A program made the position numbers and the translations under genes. Positions 1 to 10,691 of a stretch of DNA of 64,000 nucleotides are shown here, in pieces. Within the stretch, counting starts at the first letter, position 1. The number at the start of each line of letters is the position of its first letter. The stretch covers positions 375,001 to 439,000 of the forward strand of contig NZ_CP071612.1 in NCBI RefSeq assembly GCF_017357245.1. The letters run 5' to 3'. Source of the stretch: Rhizobium bangladeshense (GTDB lineage Bacteria > Pseudomonadota > Alphaproteobacteria > Rhizobiales > Rhizobiaceae). Below the pieces are notes generated by a model that searched no databases, had not been told where the DNA came from, and saw only the letters and a program-made list of their open reading frames with translations.

Positions 1-243
1 GAAATAGCCGAAGCCGAACAGCCAGCCGACGGTAAAAGCCGGCCATAGCCTGCCGATCAGGCCGCTTTCAGGGGAAGCGGCTGCCCCGTCGACCAGCCAG
101 ACGAGCAGCGTGAAAGATACGAACATCGCCGCGAAGAAGCCGAAAGGCGGCAGCGCCAGCACGGCGAAAGCGCCGGCGGCGACGGCTAGCAACGGCCGTT
201 TGAACCCCCAGACGAGGATAACCTTGTCCGCAAGCCGCTCCAT
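1..243 (-). CDS. lnt: Apolipoprotein N-acyltransferase, N-terminal part
   Basis: The first 81 codons of a membrane protein read leftwards out of the window, so the C-terminal nitrilase-like catalytic domain is not visible. The visible part has hydrophobic stretches at about residues 18-35 and 38-52, with a short segment containing LALPPFGFF typical of the Lnt N-terminus, then the start of a third membrane segment. Lnt adds the third acyl chain to lipoproteins at the periplasmic face of the inner membrane. The ATG at 243 is preceded by a GGGAG ribosome site at good spacing. It is the last visible gene of the ybeY/phoH cluster, where lnt next to a CorC-like gene is the usual order. The identity rests on the N-terminus and context. 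Confidence 0.82.
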   Translation of the reverse strand, partial: MERLADKVILVWGFKRPLLAVAAGAFAVLALPPFGFFAAMFVSFTLLVWLVDGAAASPESGLIGRLWPAFTVGWLFGFGYF

Positions 244-354
244 GCGCACTCCCATCAACTGCGAATCAACCCCATTCGCAGTCTTTCAAAAAAGCGGCTC
301 TTTGTCCTGTTACGCGTCGGCCTGTAAATCGATTCCCATTTTTTGGCTGATGCG

Positions 355-1500
355 CTAGTTCGCGGTCGATCCGGACGGCCGGTCGTCGCCGGCCTCGGAT
401 CCCGGAGTGATGTCGCCAGCCTCCTTGGCGCGGCGGCGGATCGCATGGCGCTTGCGGGTGATCCGCAGCCGTTTGATGCGGCGCGGATCGGCATCGAGGA
501 TGTGGAACTCGAAATTCGGCAGGGCCTGGACGACTTCGCCGCGGACGGGGATGCGGCCGAGCGCGGAGAAGATCAGCCCGCCCAGCGTATCGACCTCATC
601 GACCTGTTCGCTAATGTCGAAATCCGGTCCGATCGCTTCGGCGATCTCTTCCAGCTCGACACGGGCGTCGGCGACGAAGACGTCTTCTGCCACGCGCTTG
701 AACATCACCTCTTCGTCGTCATGCTCGTCGTCGATGTCGCCGACCACCATTTCGACGATGTCCTCATGCGAGGCGAGACCGTCGGTGCCGCCATATTCGT
801 CGATGACGAGGGCCATCTGCGTACGGTTTACCTGCATGCGGCGCAGGAGGTCGGAGGCCAGCATCGACGGCGGCACGAACAGGATCTTGCGGATGATGCC
901 GGCCTCGGCCAGCGTCTTCTGCAGGTCGACCCGGGCAAGATCGAAATTCGGTTTGGCCGAGCGCGAGGGCTTCTGGATGTTCTCGGGCGCGACTTCGATC
1001 GCCGGCCCGGCAACGGCCGGCTTTGCCGGGCCGCGTCGCTTGTTGCGCGCCTGCTTGGCGACATAGGAGAGCAGGTCGCGGATATGCACCATGCCGCGCG
1101 GATCGTCGAGCGTATCGGCATAGACGGGCATGCGGGAGCGGCCGGATTCCTCGAAAAGGATCATCAGCTCGCCGATGGTGATGTTCTGGTCCACCGCCTC
1201 GATATCGGCGCGCGGCACCATCACGTCAGCGACGCGCACTTCACGAAAGCGCAGGATATTGTGCAGCATTGCCCGTTCGTCGGGCGAGAAGGCGTCGTCG
1301 CCGGCCGCATCGGTCATCAGCGCGTCGGCAAGATCCTCGCGCAGCCGCGAGCCTTGCTGCGGGCGGAGAATGCGGGCGGCGCGCGACCAGAAGGATTGGG
1401 ATCGGCCGGATGGCCGACTACTACTGCCCGCCTCGTCAGAGGAAGAGGATGGCTCGGAGTCCTTGGCGTCTGCCGCCGGCTTCGTCGTAAAGTCGCTCAT
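355..1500 (-). CDS. tlyC: CorC/TlyC-family CBS-domain protein
   Basis: A 381-residue soluble protein of the CorC/TlyC ('hemolysin-like') family. It has a pair of CBS regions, one starting near residue 88 with [16 protein letters not shown] and the second around residues 190-250. They are separated by a basic, proline-rich insert, and a CorC_HlyC domain follows at about residues 285-370 ([16 protein letters not shown]). The N-terminal DUF21 membrane domain of larger relatives is absent. Family members are linked to divalent-cation handling; the haemolysin label is historical. Its ATG overlaps the ybeY stop by four bases (ATGA), so translation is probably coupled. The tract of serines near residues 15-35 looks disordered. 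Confidence 0.87.
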   Translation of the reverse strand: MSDFTTKPAADAKDSEPSSSSDEAGSSSRPSGRSQSFWSRAARILRPQQGSRLREDLADALMTDAAGDDAFSPDERAMLHNILRFREVRVADVMVPRADIEAVDQNITIGELMILFEESGRSRMPVYADTLDDPRGMVHIRDLLSYVAKQARNKRRGPAKPAVAGPAIEVAPENIQKPSRSAKPNFDLARVDLQKTLAEAGIIRKILFVPPSMLASDLLRRMQVNRTQMALVIDEYGGTDGLASHEDIVEMVVGDIDDEHDDEEVMFKRVAEDVFVADARVELEEIAEAIGPDFDISEQVDEVDTLGGLIFSALGRIPVRGEVVQALPNFEFHILDADPRRIKRLRITRKRHAIRRRAKEAGDITPGSEAGDDRPSGSTAN

Positions 1501-2012
1501 GGTTCCATTTTAAGGTCTTGACCCTCGTAGGGATCAGATAGGCCGAGCTGCGCCAAAATGCGAGTCTCCAGCCCCTCCATAATTTCGGCTTCAGCATTAT
1601 TCATATGGTCGTAGCCGAGAAGATGCAAGAAACCGTGCACCAGAAGGTGGGTCAGGTGGTCGTCGAAACTCTTTTCGAGCTCCTGGGCTTCCCGCTCCAC
1701 CGTCTCCCGGGCGATGATGATGTCGCCGAGCATCGGACCCGGCATCTTGCCGGGCTGAACCGGAAAGGCGGGAAAGGAGAGCACGTTGGTCGCCTTGTCC
1801 TTGCCGCGCCATTCGGCGTTGATGTCCTGGATCGAGGCATCGTCGGTAAAAACGAGCGAGACCTCGGGCGGCATCTTGGGAAAGGGCTGCTTCTCACTGT
1901 CGCGGAGATAGACCACCGCCGCGCCGAGTACGCGCTCGCAAAAAACCAGCAGCGTTTCCTCGCCGGGCCAGCCGATGTTCTCGATGCTGATCTGTATGTC
2001 GAGTTCGGCCAT
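1497..2012 (-). CDS. ybeY: Endoribonuclease YbeY
   Basis: A 171-residue single-strand endoribonuclease acting in 16S rRNA 3'-end maturation and ribosome quality control. The metal-binding motif is intact as [11 protein letters not shown] near residue 130 (family form HGxxHLxGYDH), giving three zinc-binding histidines. The length is typical of the family. The start ATG overlaps the stop codon of phoH by one base (TGATG), and its own stop overlaps the CorC-like gene downstream. The phoH-ybeY-corC-lnt order is conserved in many proteobacteria and supports the call. Confidence 0.95.
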   Translation of the reverse strand: MAELDIQISIENIGWPGEETLLVFCERVLGAAVVYLRDSEKQPFPKMPPEVSLVFTDDASIQDINAEWRGKDKATNVLSFPAFPVQPGKMPGPMLGDIIIARETVEREAQELEKSFDDHLTHLLVHGFLHLLGYDHMNNAEAEIMEGLETRILAQLGLSDPYEGQDLKMEP

Positions 2013-3064
2013 CAGTCCTGCCGGCCGACGTCTTCGGCTTCGACAAGATAGGTGGCGTCATAGGCTCTGACAATGCGGCCGACCAGCGGGTGGCGCACGA
2101 CGTCGGTGTCCTTAAAGCGCACGATGGAGATGCCCTCGACGCCGTTCAGCAGCTCCAGGGCCTCGACGAGGCCGGATTTGACGCCGCGCGGCAGGTCGAT
2201 CTGGCTCGGGTCGCCGGTGACGATCATGCGGGCATTTTCGCCGAGACGCGTCAGGAACATCTTCATCTGCATCGACGTCGTATTCTGCGCTTCGTCGAGG
2301 ATGATGGCGGCGTTGGCGAGCGTGCGGCCGCGCATGAAGGCGAGCGGGGCGATTTCGATGACGCCGGCGGTGATCGCCCGATCGACCTTGTCGGCCGGGA
2401 TCATGTCGTAGAGCGCGTCATAGAGCGGGCGAAGATAGGGGTCGACCTTTTCTTTCATGTCGCCGGGCAGGAAGCCCAGGCGCTCACCGGCCTCAACGGC
2501 CGGGCGCGACAGGATGATCTTTTCGACCGCGCCACGCTCCAGCATCTGGGCAGCATGGGCGACGGCGAGATAGGTCTTGCCCGTGCCGGCCGGGCCGACG
2601 CCGAAGACGAGCTCGGCGCGCTCCAGGGCCCTGATATAGGCGTCCTGCGTCGGCGTGCGGGCGATGATCGTCTTCTTGCGGGTCGAAATCTGCGCCATCG
2701 TCAGCTTGGCCTTGCGCTCCATGGTGGGAAGGCTGAGCTGGTCGTCGGCGGCCACTGCCATGCGGATCGCCCCCTCGACGTCGGATCGTTCCACGCTGCC
2801 GCCTTTCTGAAGCTTTTCATAGAGATAATCGAGCGTGCGCCGCGCCTGATTGGTGGTTACGACATCGCCCGAAATGACGACTGAATTGCCGCGCGCCCGC
2901 GCATCGATGTTCAGCCGCTCCTCGAGCAGCTTGAGGTTCTGGTCGAACTGGCCGAAGAGTTCGCTGGCGAACCGATTGTTCTCGAACGTCAGGACGAAGT
3001 GATTGGTGTCGCTCGGCGTGCGGGGGTGGCGCGGTGAAGAAGAAACCAATTCTTGTCCGTTCAA
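2012..3064 (-). CDS. phoH: PhoH-family ATPase
   Basis: A 350-residue cytoplasmic ATPase of the PhoH family. A Walker A motif, GPAGTGKTY, lies near residue 158, and a Walker B-like DEAQNTT near residue 257. The N-terminal third (about residues 20-110) is the KH-like region found in the long PhoH/YbeZ form that pairs with YbeY. The reading frame starts with TTG at 3064, preceded by AAGGAG at about nine bases; no ATG is available before the conserved part begins, so a TTG start is likely. It overlaps ybeY by one base and follows miaB after 18 bases. The biochemical role is poorly known; association with YbeY in RNA metabolism is inferred from family and context. Confidence 0.93.
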   Translation of the reverse strand: MNGQELVSSSPRHPRTPSDTNHFVLTFENNRFASELFGQFDQNLKLLEERLNIDARARGNSVVISGDVVTTNQARRTLDYLYEKLQKGGSVERSDVEGAIRMAVAADDQLSLPTMERKAKLTMAQISTRKKTIIARTPTQDAYIRALERAELVFGVGPAGTGKTYLAVAHAAQMLERGAVEKIILSRPAVEAGERLGFLPGDMKEKVDPYLRPLYDALYDMIPADKVDRAITAGVIEIAPLAFMRGRTLANAAIILDEAQNTTSMQMKMFLTRLGENARMIVTGDPSQIDLPRGVKSGLVEALELLNGVEGISIVRFKDTDVVRHPLVGRIVRAYDATYLVEAEDVGRQD

Positions 3065-3082
3065 GCGGTCGGGCTCCTTGGG

Positions 3083-4504
<1,422 letters not shown>

Positions 4505-4552
4505 GACGCGCTATTTAGTGGTTTTTGCCGCAAGAGAAAAGGGATTCTCGGC

Positions 4553-5359
4553 TCAGCCCACATCGCGACCGCGCAGGCTTATGTTCAGCAGGTTGCGGAT
4601 GCGCGAGGCGATCGTCGCGCTCACCTCCTTGCGATTGGTATCGGCGCGATATTCCACCGCTTCGCCGTAGGAAACTTCCGCGTCGATCGCGCCGCATCTG
4701 ACGATATCGATGAGATGCGGCAGGAGCTCGAGATCGCCGGGCCAGGCGGCGAGCCGGCGGTGATAGCGCCCCATGGGAATGCCGTGCACCCTTGTGTAGA
4801 CGACCGCCACCGGCTGCACCACGACCGTGCCGGTCGGCGAATATGGCACGGCCATCGCAGCGGCGCCGAACAGCGAGGATTTGACCTCGAGCAGCCGGTT
4901 GCCGTCCGACGTCGTGCCCTCCGGAAAGAGCACGACGATTTCTCCGTCGGCCATGCGCCCGGCGATCTCATTTGCCTGATGGCCGGTCTTGCGCTTCTCC
5001 TCGCGCACGACGAAGACGCTTTTCTGCAGCTTGGCGAGGGTGCCGAAGATCGGCCAGTCGCGCACCTCGATCTTGGCGATGAAGGCGACGTCGGCCACCG
5101 AAGACATCACCATGATGTCAAGCCAGGACGAATGGTTGGAGCAAAGCATCAGAGGCCGGCGGCCTTCCAGCCTGCCCTTCACGCGGACGCGGATGCCGAG
5201 GCAATAGCAGACGATGCGATGCCAGAGGCGCGGAAGTCTCCGGCGCAGCCGCCAGTCGAATCGCAGCGCCAGCACCTGCAGCGGCATGAGCACGATGCTG
5301 ACGGCAAGGATGACGACCGCAGCAAAGGCGATACGCAGCCAGGCGATCAAATGCGGCAC
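4553..5359 (-). CDS. plsC: 1-acyl-sn-glycerol-3-phosphate acyltransferase
   Basis: A 268-residue membrane-bound acyltransferase that makes phosphatidic acid from lysophosphatidic acid. It has an N-terminal hydrophobic segment (about residues 6-32), the catalytic HX4D as NHSSWLDIM (His76, Asp81), and the substrate-binding FPEGTTSDG near residue 145. The frame opens with GTG at 5359 without a strong ribosome site, so the exact start is uncertain. It lies 18 bases downstream of the Fur-family gene and 48 bases upstream of miaB on the same strand. A lyso-ornithine-lipid acyltransferase role (OlsA) is the main alternative because olsB occurs in this window, but the two genes are 15 kb apart. Confidence 0.85.
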   Translation of the reverse strand: MPHLIAWLRIAFAAVVILAVSIVLMPLQVLALRFDWRLRRRLPRLWHRIVCYCLGIRVRVKGRLEGRRPLMLCSNHSSWLDIMVMSSVADVAFIAKIEVRDWPIFGTLAKLQKSVFVVREEKRKTGHQANEIAGRMADGEIVVLFPEGTTSDGNRLLEVKSSLFGAAAMAVPYSPTGTVVVQPVAVVYTRVHGIPMGRYHRRLAAWPGDLELLPHLIDIVRCGAIDAEVSYGEAVEYRADTNRKEVSATIASRIRNLLNISLRGRDVG

Positions 5360-5377
5360 TCCCGGGCTGCCATCGCT

Positions 5378-5806
5378 TCAGAGATCTTCCTTCTTCAACG
5401 GAATGCCGTAGAGCTCGAGGCGATGGTCGACCAGCCGGAAACCGTGCTCGCGGGCGATGCGCTCCTGCAGTGCCTCGATCTCCGGCGAGCGGAATTCGAT
5501 GACCGCGCCGGTCTTCAGGTCGATAAGATGGTCGTGATGCTCTTCCGGTACCGTTTCGTAGCGCGAGCGCCCGTCGCGGAAGTCGTGGCGGGCTATGATG
5601 CCGGCATCCTCGAACAATTTGACGGTGCGATAGACGGTCGAGATCGAGATCTTCGCATCGACCTTCACCGAACGGCGGTAGAGTTCTTCGACGTCGGGAT
5701 GGTCCTGCGAGTCTTCGAGGATGCGCGCGATCACGCGGCGCTGCTCGGTCATGCGCATGCCGCGTTCGGCGCAAAGCTCCTCGAGGGTCTTGGCTACGTC
5801 GGTCAT
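5378..5806 (-). CDS. mur: Fur-family metalloregulator (Mur/Fur)
   Basis: A 142-residue Fur-family repressor. It has a winged-helix domain up to about residue 80, with ISISTVYRTVKLFEDAGII as the recognition-helix region, followed by a dimer and metal domain with HHDHLIDLKTG. The paired CxxC zinc cysteines of E. coli Fur are absent. In rhizobia the Fur orthologue with this form acts as the manganese uptake regulator Mur, repressing sitABCD or mntH when Mn is replete; that function is from the family and is not shown here. It reads into plsC and miaB. An Irr identity is less likely because no haem regulatory motif is seen. Confidence 0.88.
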   Translation of the reverse strand: MTDVAKTLEELCAERGMRMTEQRRVIARILEDSQDHPDVEELYRRSVKVDAKISISTVYRTVKLFEDAGIIARHDFRDGRSRYETVPEEHHDHLIDLKTGAVIEFRSPEIEALQERIAREHGFRLVDHRLELYGIPLKKEDL

Positions 5807-5887
5807 GGCCTGCCTTCAAAATAAACGCGTTTCGACAATGCCGGTACGGCGTTTGCGCCGGTCCGCACGTCATGCTCTGCCAGGGAA

Positions 5888-6388
5888 CTATCGAAGAACG
5901 CGCTTCATGACAAGCGCCGTGGAAAGGGCGCCGTTTTCCTGCCTGTAGTAGCCCTGGCGCTCGCCGACCTTTTCAAAGCCGAGCTTGCGGTAGAGGCCGA
6001 GCGCCGCGGTATTGCCGCTGTCGACCTCGAGAAACATACTCTCGCCGCCACGCGCCCGCGCCTCGCGCATTGCCGCCTGCATCAGGCGCCAGCCGAGTCC
6101 CGCACGGGCGACCTTCGCCTGCACGGCAATCGTCAGGATCTCGGCCTCTCCGGCGACTTGGCGTGCAAGGATGAAGCCGGGAAGCGGCTTTTTCAGGATG
6201 GCATTGGTCTGGCGCGCGACGAAGCCGAACACGGTCTCCTGCGACAGCAGGCTGTGGAATTCGCCGTCGCCCCAGGGCCGGGCGAAACGCTCACCATGCA
6301 GGAGGGCGACGTCGCGGCAATCCTCGCGCTCCATGGCGATAATCTCGAATTCCGGCTTCAGCGTCAGATAGGCTTCCAGCATGGTCAC
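5888..6388 (-). CDS. rimI: Ribosomal-protein-alanine N-acetyltransferase RimI
   Basis: A 166-residue GNAT-fold acetyltransferase. The acetyl-CoA pyrophosphate loop region is seen as ARAGLGWRLM near residue 97, followed by FLEVDSGNTAALGLYRKLGF, typical of RimI, which acetylates the N-terminus of ribosomal protein S18. It follows tsaB directly. A GTG at 6388 overlaps the tsaB stop as GTGA, and an ATG two codons later (6382) is an equally good start. The tsaB-rimI pairing is conserved in bacteria. Confidence 0.88.
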   Translation of the reverse strand: MTMLEAYLTLKPEFEIIAMEREDCRDVALLHGERFARPWGDGEFHSLLSQETVFGFVARQTNAILKKPLPGFILARQVAGEAEILTIAVQAKVARAGLGWRLMQAAMREARARGGESMFLEVDSGNTAALGLYRKLGFEKVGERQGYYRQENGALSTALVMKRVLR

Positions 6389-7047
6389 ACTCGTCGCGCA
6401 ATCGCATATCCGGCCTGCGGCTTGGCATCCGGTCCGCGCAGATAAAGGGGCTTGGGCTTTCCGGTAGCGGCAGGGGCGGCAGCACCCAGACGCGCGACAA
6501 TCGAAATCGGAAAGACATTGGCGTGATCGCCGCCGGCGCCGGCCTTCAGGAGCGGCGTTGCCGAACCGGTGATCTCGCCGTCGAAGCCGGCGGCGAAAGC
6601 CTGGGCCTCGGCGACGCTTGTCGCTCGCGGCGCATCAAGCGGGGAACCATCGCCTGCGAAGGACTGGAGATAGATTTCGTCCCGTTTGGCGTCCATCGCC
6701 GCCAGCACGGCGCGGCCGGGCGTCTTCTCACGCGCGGCGGCGGCCATGACTTCGAGCGTGGTGACGCCGACGACGGGCACATTGAGCGAAAGCGCAAAAC
6801 CGCGGGCTGCGGCAACGCCGACGCGGATACCGGTGAACGAGCCGGGGCCGATGGTGACGGCAAGGCGGTCGATCTGAGAAAGTGTCATACCCGCCTGATC
6901 CAGCGCGCGATCGACGATCCCGATCAAATGTTCAGCATGCCCCTTGCCGATCATGTCCGATGCCTCCCCCAGCACCGTATTCCTGCCGCTGTCGTAAACG
7001 GCGGCAGCGCAATCCACACCTGCGGTGTCGAGCGCCAGAACGATCAT
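6385..7047 (-). CDS. tsaB: tRNA threonylcarbamoyladenosine biosynthesis protein TsaB
   Basis: A 220-residue ASKHA-fold protein that acts as the partner of TsaD in making t6A37 of ANN-decoding tRNAs. The N-terminus LALDTAGVDCAAAVYD and the segment VTIGPGSFTGIRVGVAAARG near residue 65 are diagnostic. The length is typical, and the catalytic residues of TsaD are absent, as expected of TsaB. It is followed by rimI with a four-base overlap. Confidence 0.94.
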   Translation of the reverse strand: MIVLALDTAGVDCAAAVYDSGRNTVLGEASDMIGKGHAEHLIGIVDRALDQAGMTLSQIDRLAVTIGPGSFTGIRVGVAAARGFALSLNVPVVGVTTLEVMAAAAREKTPGRAVLAAMDAKRDEIYLQSFAGDGSPLDAPRATSVAEAQAFAAGFDGEITGSATPLLKAGAGGDHANVFPISIVARLGAAAPAATGKPKPLYLRGPDAKPQAGYAIARRV

Positions 7048-7134
7048 GCCATCAATTTCCGAAAAAACTACTGTCGCCTAACCATAAACTGGCCGGCCGA
7101 ACCTGGGATGGACGGCCGGACGAATTCGTGCTTT

Positions 7135-7701
7135 TCAAGCGGCAATCACTTCCTGCACTTCGGGAACGAAATGGCGCAGCAGGTTCTGGACGCCGTGCTT
7201 CAGCGTGGCCGTCGAAGACGGGCAGCCGGAGCAGGAGCCTTTCATGTTCAAATAAACCTTTCCGTCCTTGAAGCCGCGGAAAGTGATGTCGCCGCCATCC
7301 TGGGCGACGGCCGGTCGCACGCGGGTCTCCAGAAGCTCCTTGATGGTCAGCACGATCGATTCATCGCTCTCATCGAAGAACTCGTCACCGGCATCGGCGT
7401 CCTCGGAAAGGATGGAAGCATCCCCCATCACCGGCTTGCCGGACATGAAATGCTCCATGATCGAGCCAAGGATAGCCGGCTTAAGATGCTGCCATTCCGC
7501 GTCGTCCTTGGAGACGGAAATGAAATCATAGCCGAAATAGACGCCGGTGACGCCGGGAATTTCGAACAGGCGGGCGGCGAGCGGCGAGGCTTCAGCCTCT
7601 TCGGCGCTGCGGAACTCGGCGGTGCCGTTTTCCATGACGACCTTGCCTGGCAGGAATTTTTGTGTGGCGGGGTTGGGCGTGGCTTCGGTCTGAATGAACA
7701 T
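7135..7701 (-). CDS. Nfu-type iron-sulfur scaffold protein
   Basis: A 188-residue protein with an Nfu N-terminal domain (residues 1-90, opening MFIQTEATPNPATQKFLPG) and a C-terminal NifU-like domain holding the cluster-binding CSGC (Cys157 and Cys160). Such proteins carry or transfer 4Fe-4S clusters. I start it at 7701 because a GGAG site lies six bases upstream and the family N-terminus begins here; an in-frame ATG four codons earlier is less likely. An acidic linker (about residues 95-115) joins the domains. It is not the nitrogen-fixation NifU, which carries other domains. Confidence 0.92.
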   Translation of the reverse strand: MFIQTEATPNPATQKFLPGKVVMENGTAEFRSAEEAEASPLAARLFEIPGVTGVYFGYDFISVSKDDAEWQHLKPAILGSIMEHFMSGKPVMGDASILSEDADAGDEFFDESDESIVLTIKELLETRVRPAVAQDGGDITFRGFKDGKVYLNMKGSCSGCPSSTATLKHGVQNLLRHFVPEVQEVIAA

Positions 7702-7810
7702 CTGGCTCTCCATGCGGCAGGCTCGAGACCTCGGCCGTCTTTAGAATTCTTCAAAAGAAGATAAGCCCATTGCCGGATCTAATCAAGAGACTTGCACTCA
7801 AGAAATAGGC

Positions 7811-8302
7811 TCAGCAGAGGGCGTCGATTTCCTCGTTGGTCAGCGTATCCGGCAGCACGGTCACGGGAATTGGAAACGCCGCCGCGCGTCCGGCGACCGA
7901 CGAAACCAGCGGTCCGGGACCTTCCTTCGCCGACCCGGCGGCAAGAACGAGGATCGCGACATCTCGGTCTTCCTCGATCACGGCGTTGATCTGCTCGGCT
8001 GCGCTGCCTTCACGGATGACGATCTCAGGTTCGATGCCGATCGTCTCCCGCACGATTTGGGCGATCTTTGCGACGGTTGCCTCGGCTTCCTCGCGCGCCT
8101 CGGCCCGCATTATCTCCTCGACGCCGAGCCATTGCTGGAAGTCGCCGTTCGGGATCACATAGAGCAGCACCAGACCGCCATTGGAATTCTTCGCGCGCCG
8201 GCCGGCATAATGAACGGCGCGCTGGCATTCGGGTGTCCCGTCGATCACCGCCATGAATTTGCGCCGGTGACCTTCGAGCCGTGAGAGTCGCTTCGATACC
8301 AT
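7811..8302 (-). CDS. Universal stress protein (UspA family)
   Basis: A 163-residue single-domain Usp. The opening beta strand FMAVIDGTPECQRAVHYAGR starts near residue 16 and the C-terminal part ends with PIPVTVLPDTLT. The ATP-binding G-2x-G-9x-G(S/T) signature is not clearly recognisable, so the protein may be of the non-nucleotide-binding kind. I place the start at 8302 (MVSKRLSRLEGHRRK); 19 more codons upstream are open but do not look coding. It lies downstream of trpS on the same strand. Confidence 0.85.
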   Translation of the reverse strand: MVSKRLSRLEGHRRKFMAVIDGTPECQRAVHYAGRRAKNSNGGLVLLYVIPNGDFQQWLGVEEIMRAEAREEAEATVAKIAQIVRETIGIEPEIVIREGSAAEQINAVIEEDRDVAILVLAAGSAKEGPGPLVSSVAGRAAAFPIPVTVLPDTLTNEEIDALC

Positions 8303-8410
8303 GGCGCGGACTCTGACACCCGAAGCGGAAAAATTGCAAGCGCAGTTTTTGTGCGCCACTGCCTGTGGGCGATCCTCTTCTTCGGCGCAGGGCAGAAGAG
8401 GAGATGTGCT

Positions 8411-9475
8411 TCAGTAGAGGAAGCCGATGACGTCGCGCACCTGCTTCATCGTCACCTCGGCGCGCTCCCTGGCTCGTTCGCCGCCCTTGCGCAGAATCGC
8501 GTCGATATGGCTGGTATCGTCCATCAGCCGGCGCATCTCGCCGGTGATCGGCGCCAGCACATAAATAGCCAGATCGACCAGCGCCGGCTTGAAGACGGAA
8601 AACTGTTGGCCGCCGAATTCGGCCAGCACCGCGGCCTTCGATTTGTCGGCGAGCGCGGCATAGATCGCCACCAGATTGTCGGCTTCCGGCCGGCCATGCA
8701 ACCCGTCGACATCGCTCGGCAAGCCGTCCGGATCGGTCTTGGCCTTGCGGATCTTCTTCGAGATCGCCTCCTCGTCGTCCATCAGGTTGATGCGCGAAAG
8801 ATCCGAGGGATCGGATTTCGACATTTTCTTGGTGCCGTCGCGCAGCGACATGACGCGGGGCGCCGGTCCGCCGATCAGCGGTTCGACCATCGGGAAATAG
8901 GCATGCACCGGCTCGTCACCGACGGTGATGTCGACGCCGTAGCCGCTTTTGCGAATATGCTCGGCATAATCGAGGTTGAACTTCATCGCGATATCACGGG
9001 CAAGCTCCAGATGCTGCTTCTGGTCCTCGCCAACCGGCACATGGGTGGCGCGGTAAACGAGAATGTCGGCGGCCATCAGGCTCGGATAGGCATAGAGACC
9101 GAGCGAAGCCTGCTCGCGGTCCTTGCCGGCCTTGTCCTTGAACTGCGTCATGCGGTTCATCCAGCCGATGCGGGCGACGCAGTTGAAGATCCAGGCAAGT
9201 TCCGCATGTTGCGGCACGGCCGACTGATTGAAGACGATATGTTTTTCGGGATCGATGCCTGCGGCGATGAAGGCTGCGGCGATCGAGCGCGTCTGGCTCG
9301 GCATGTCGTCATGCACCAGCTGGGCCGTTAGCGCATGCATGTCGACGACGCAGTAGATACAGTCATTGCCTTCCTGCAGCGCCACGAAGCGGCGGATCGC
9401 ACCGAGATAATTGCCGAGATGCAGATTGCCGGTCGGCTGCACGCCGGAGAATACGAGTTTCTTGAATTCGCTCAT
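8411..9475 (-). CDS. trpS: Tryptophan-tRNA ligase
   Basis: A 354-residue class I aminoacyl-tRNA synthetase. The HIGH-type motif is present as [14 protein letters not shown] (residues 14-27) and the KMSKS loop as [10 protein letters not shown] near residue 222. The length is typical for alphaproteobacterial TrpS. It charges tRNA-Trp. A nested palindromic repeat lies just upstream (9504-9601), between it and the VOC gene. Confidence 0.96.
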   Translation of the reverse strand: MSEFKKLVFSGVQPTGNLHLGNYLGAIRRFVALQEGNDCIYCVVDMHALTAQLVHDDMPSQTRSIAAAFIAAGIDPEKHIVFNQSAVPQHAELAWIFNCVARIGWMNRMTQFKDKAGKDREQASLGLYAYPSLMAADILVYRATHVPVGEDQKQHLELARDIAMKFNLDYAEHIRKSGYGVDITVGDEPVHAYFPMVEPLIGGPAPRVMSLRDGTKKMSKSDPSDLSRINLMDDEEAISKKIRKAKTDPDGLPSDVDGLHGRPEADNLVAIYAALADKSKAAVLAEFGGQQFSVFKPALVDLAIYVLAPITGEMRRLMDDTSHIDAILRKGGERARERAEVTMKQVRDVIGFLY

Positions 9476-9503
9476 GTCGTCCTCAATAGGCTGGTGGAGG
9501 GCC

Positions 9504-9601
9504 TACAGCGCGCCGCGCGTCTTTTCAGACGCGCAAAGGACGCTGTAACACTTCAATTTGCTGCATAATTCCTAAATCGATTCCATTTAGGAATTATGCA
9601 G
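9504..9601. repeat. Nested palindromic intergenic element (RIME-like)
   Basis: Two adjoining palindromes. The first has outer arms TACAGCG (9504-9510) and CGCTGTA (9541-9547) around an inner 8-bp perfect hairpin (9515-9522 with 9527-9534). The second is a perfect 17-bp stem, 9561-9577 with 9585-9601, around a 7-base loop. This mosaic layout fits the rhizobial intergenic mosaic (RIME-type) elements. A 17-base piece (9531-9547) recurs exactly at 28491-28507, and GGAATTATGCAG recurs at 26823-26834. It could form stem-loops in the leader of trpS or act as a terminator after the VOC gene; neither is proven. Confidence 0.75.
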
Positions 9602-9668
9602 CGGGCTATTTCGCCTGTGTTGCTAACGCCGCGGCTTATGCACGGGCAACCGGTCGCAATCAAGGGGT

Positions 9669-10067
9669 TCAGCCTGCTGCATGCTGGATCAGATCGAAGG
9701 TGTTGCCGTAAGGATCCGCAAAGACCGCAACAGTGCCGTAAAGCTCATGCCGTGGCTCTTCCAGAAAGCGTATGCCGGCTGCAAGCATTGCGGCGTGATC
9801 GCGTGCGAAATCGTCGGTCTTCAGGAAAAACCCGACACGGCCGCCCGTCTGGTTGCCGATAGCGGCGCGCTGCGCCTCGGTTGCCGCCTGCGCCAGCAGA
9901 AAAGCCGCGCCATCCCCGCCTTTGGGCTTCACCACCACCCAGCGCTTTCCCTCCGGTTGCGGCTCGTCCTGCAGGCAATCGAAACCGAGGCCGTCGCAAT
10001 AGAAGGTCTTGGCACGGTCATAATCGTCGACGACGAGGGTGACGAGGAAAAGGGACTGGATCGTCAT
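9669..10067 (-). CDS. VOC-family (glyoxalase/bleomycin-resistance fold) protein
   Basis: A 132-residue single vicinal-oxygen-chelate protein opening with SLFLVTLVVDDYDRAKTFY and ending with VAVFADPYGNTFDLIQ, both standard for the family's beta-alpha-beta-beta-beta modules. The acidic residue in NTFDLIQ takes the place of the usual metal-binding glutamate. Substrate unknown. It stands alone between the small peptidase gene and the palindromic repeat upstream of trpS. Confidence 0.82.
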   Translation of the reverse strand: MTIQSLFLVTLVVDDYDRAKTFYCDGLGFDCLQDEPQPEGKRWVVVKPKGGDGAAFLLAQAATEAQRAAIGNQTGGRVGFFLKTDDFARDHAAMLAAGIRFLEEPRHELYGTVAVFADPYGNTFDLIQHAAG

Positions 10068-10258
10068 GCGATCTCCTGTACTTGGATGTTTTTTCCACCT
10101 TGAACGCGAGGATTGCTCATCTTTAAGCCGAATTGATCAGCTAACTTAGTCCAAATTGAGTATAAAATTTCACAGAAAAGCTTTTATTGAACTGAAAATC
10201 CTCCGCCGGGCGCCGGCGGTCCGATGGGGGTCGCTGCAGCAGCCCATCGGAGGGACCC

Positions 10259-10687
10259 ATGCAGAACCCCAGTTTGCTCGCCATGGCAGGCCTTTTCGCC
10301 CTACAATCAGCAACGGCTGCCCTCAGTCAAGACGACAAAAGGCACGCCGCCCATCTTCCCCGCCACGAGGCGCGTCTCTCCTACGCGGTGCAGACCGTCA
10401 GCGTTCGCGCCAGCTGTTTTCCCATACGCTTGCGAGCGATCCTGTCGCATATCGCCGTAAAGACCGGCCGCCGACCGATCGTAACGTCCGGTCACAGGCC
10501 GCATCCTCGCCGTCACGGCTCCCTGCATGGAAAATGCCTGGCGGCCGATATCAGGGTGCCGGGCCTTCCTGAACGCACCATCATTGCAGCGGCAAGAAGC
10601 GCGCCAGGCATTGGCGGCATCGGCAGCTATTGCAATGGCATCATCCATGTCGACATCGGGCCGCAAAGGCGATGGATCCATTGTTAA
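10259..10687 (+). CDS. Secreted M15-like (D-Ala-D-Ala carboxypeptidase fold) protein
   Basis: A 142-residue protein with a probable N-terminal signal peptide (about residues 1-23). Its C-terminal domain resembles peptidase M15/YcbK proteins: PIVTSGHRP near residue 75, SLHGKCLAADI near residue 87 and IIHVDIGPQRRW near the end, providing the zinc-binding His, Asp and HxD pattern. A likely role is cell-wall peptide trimming in the periplasm. The ATG has a strong GGAGGG ribosome site. It converges on murJ with only four bases between the stop codons, so no terminator fits between them. The mature domain is short for the family. Confidence 0.7.
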   Translation: MQNPSLLAMAGLFALQSATAALSQDDKRHAAHLPRHEARLSYAVQTVSVRASCFPIRLRAILSHIAVKTGRRPIVTSGHRPHPRRHGSLHGKCLAADIRVPGLPERTIIAAARSAPGIGGIGSYCNGIIHVDIGPQRRWIHC

Positions 10688-10691
10688 GGGC

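Noticed and set aside
343..1521. Long plus-strand open frame of 392 codons
   Set aside because: It is the antisense shadow of the CBS-domain gene on the minus strand; the protein looks like no known family and is biased as expected of a GC-rich antisense frame.
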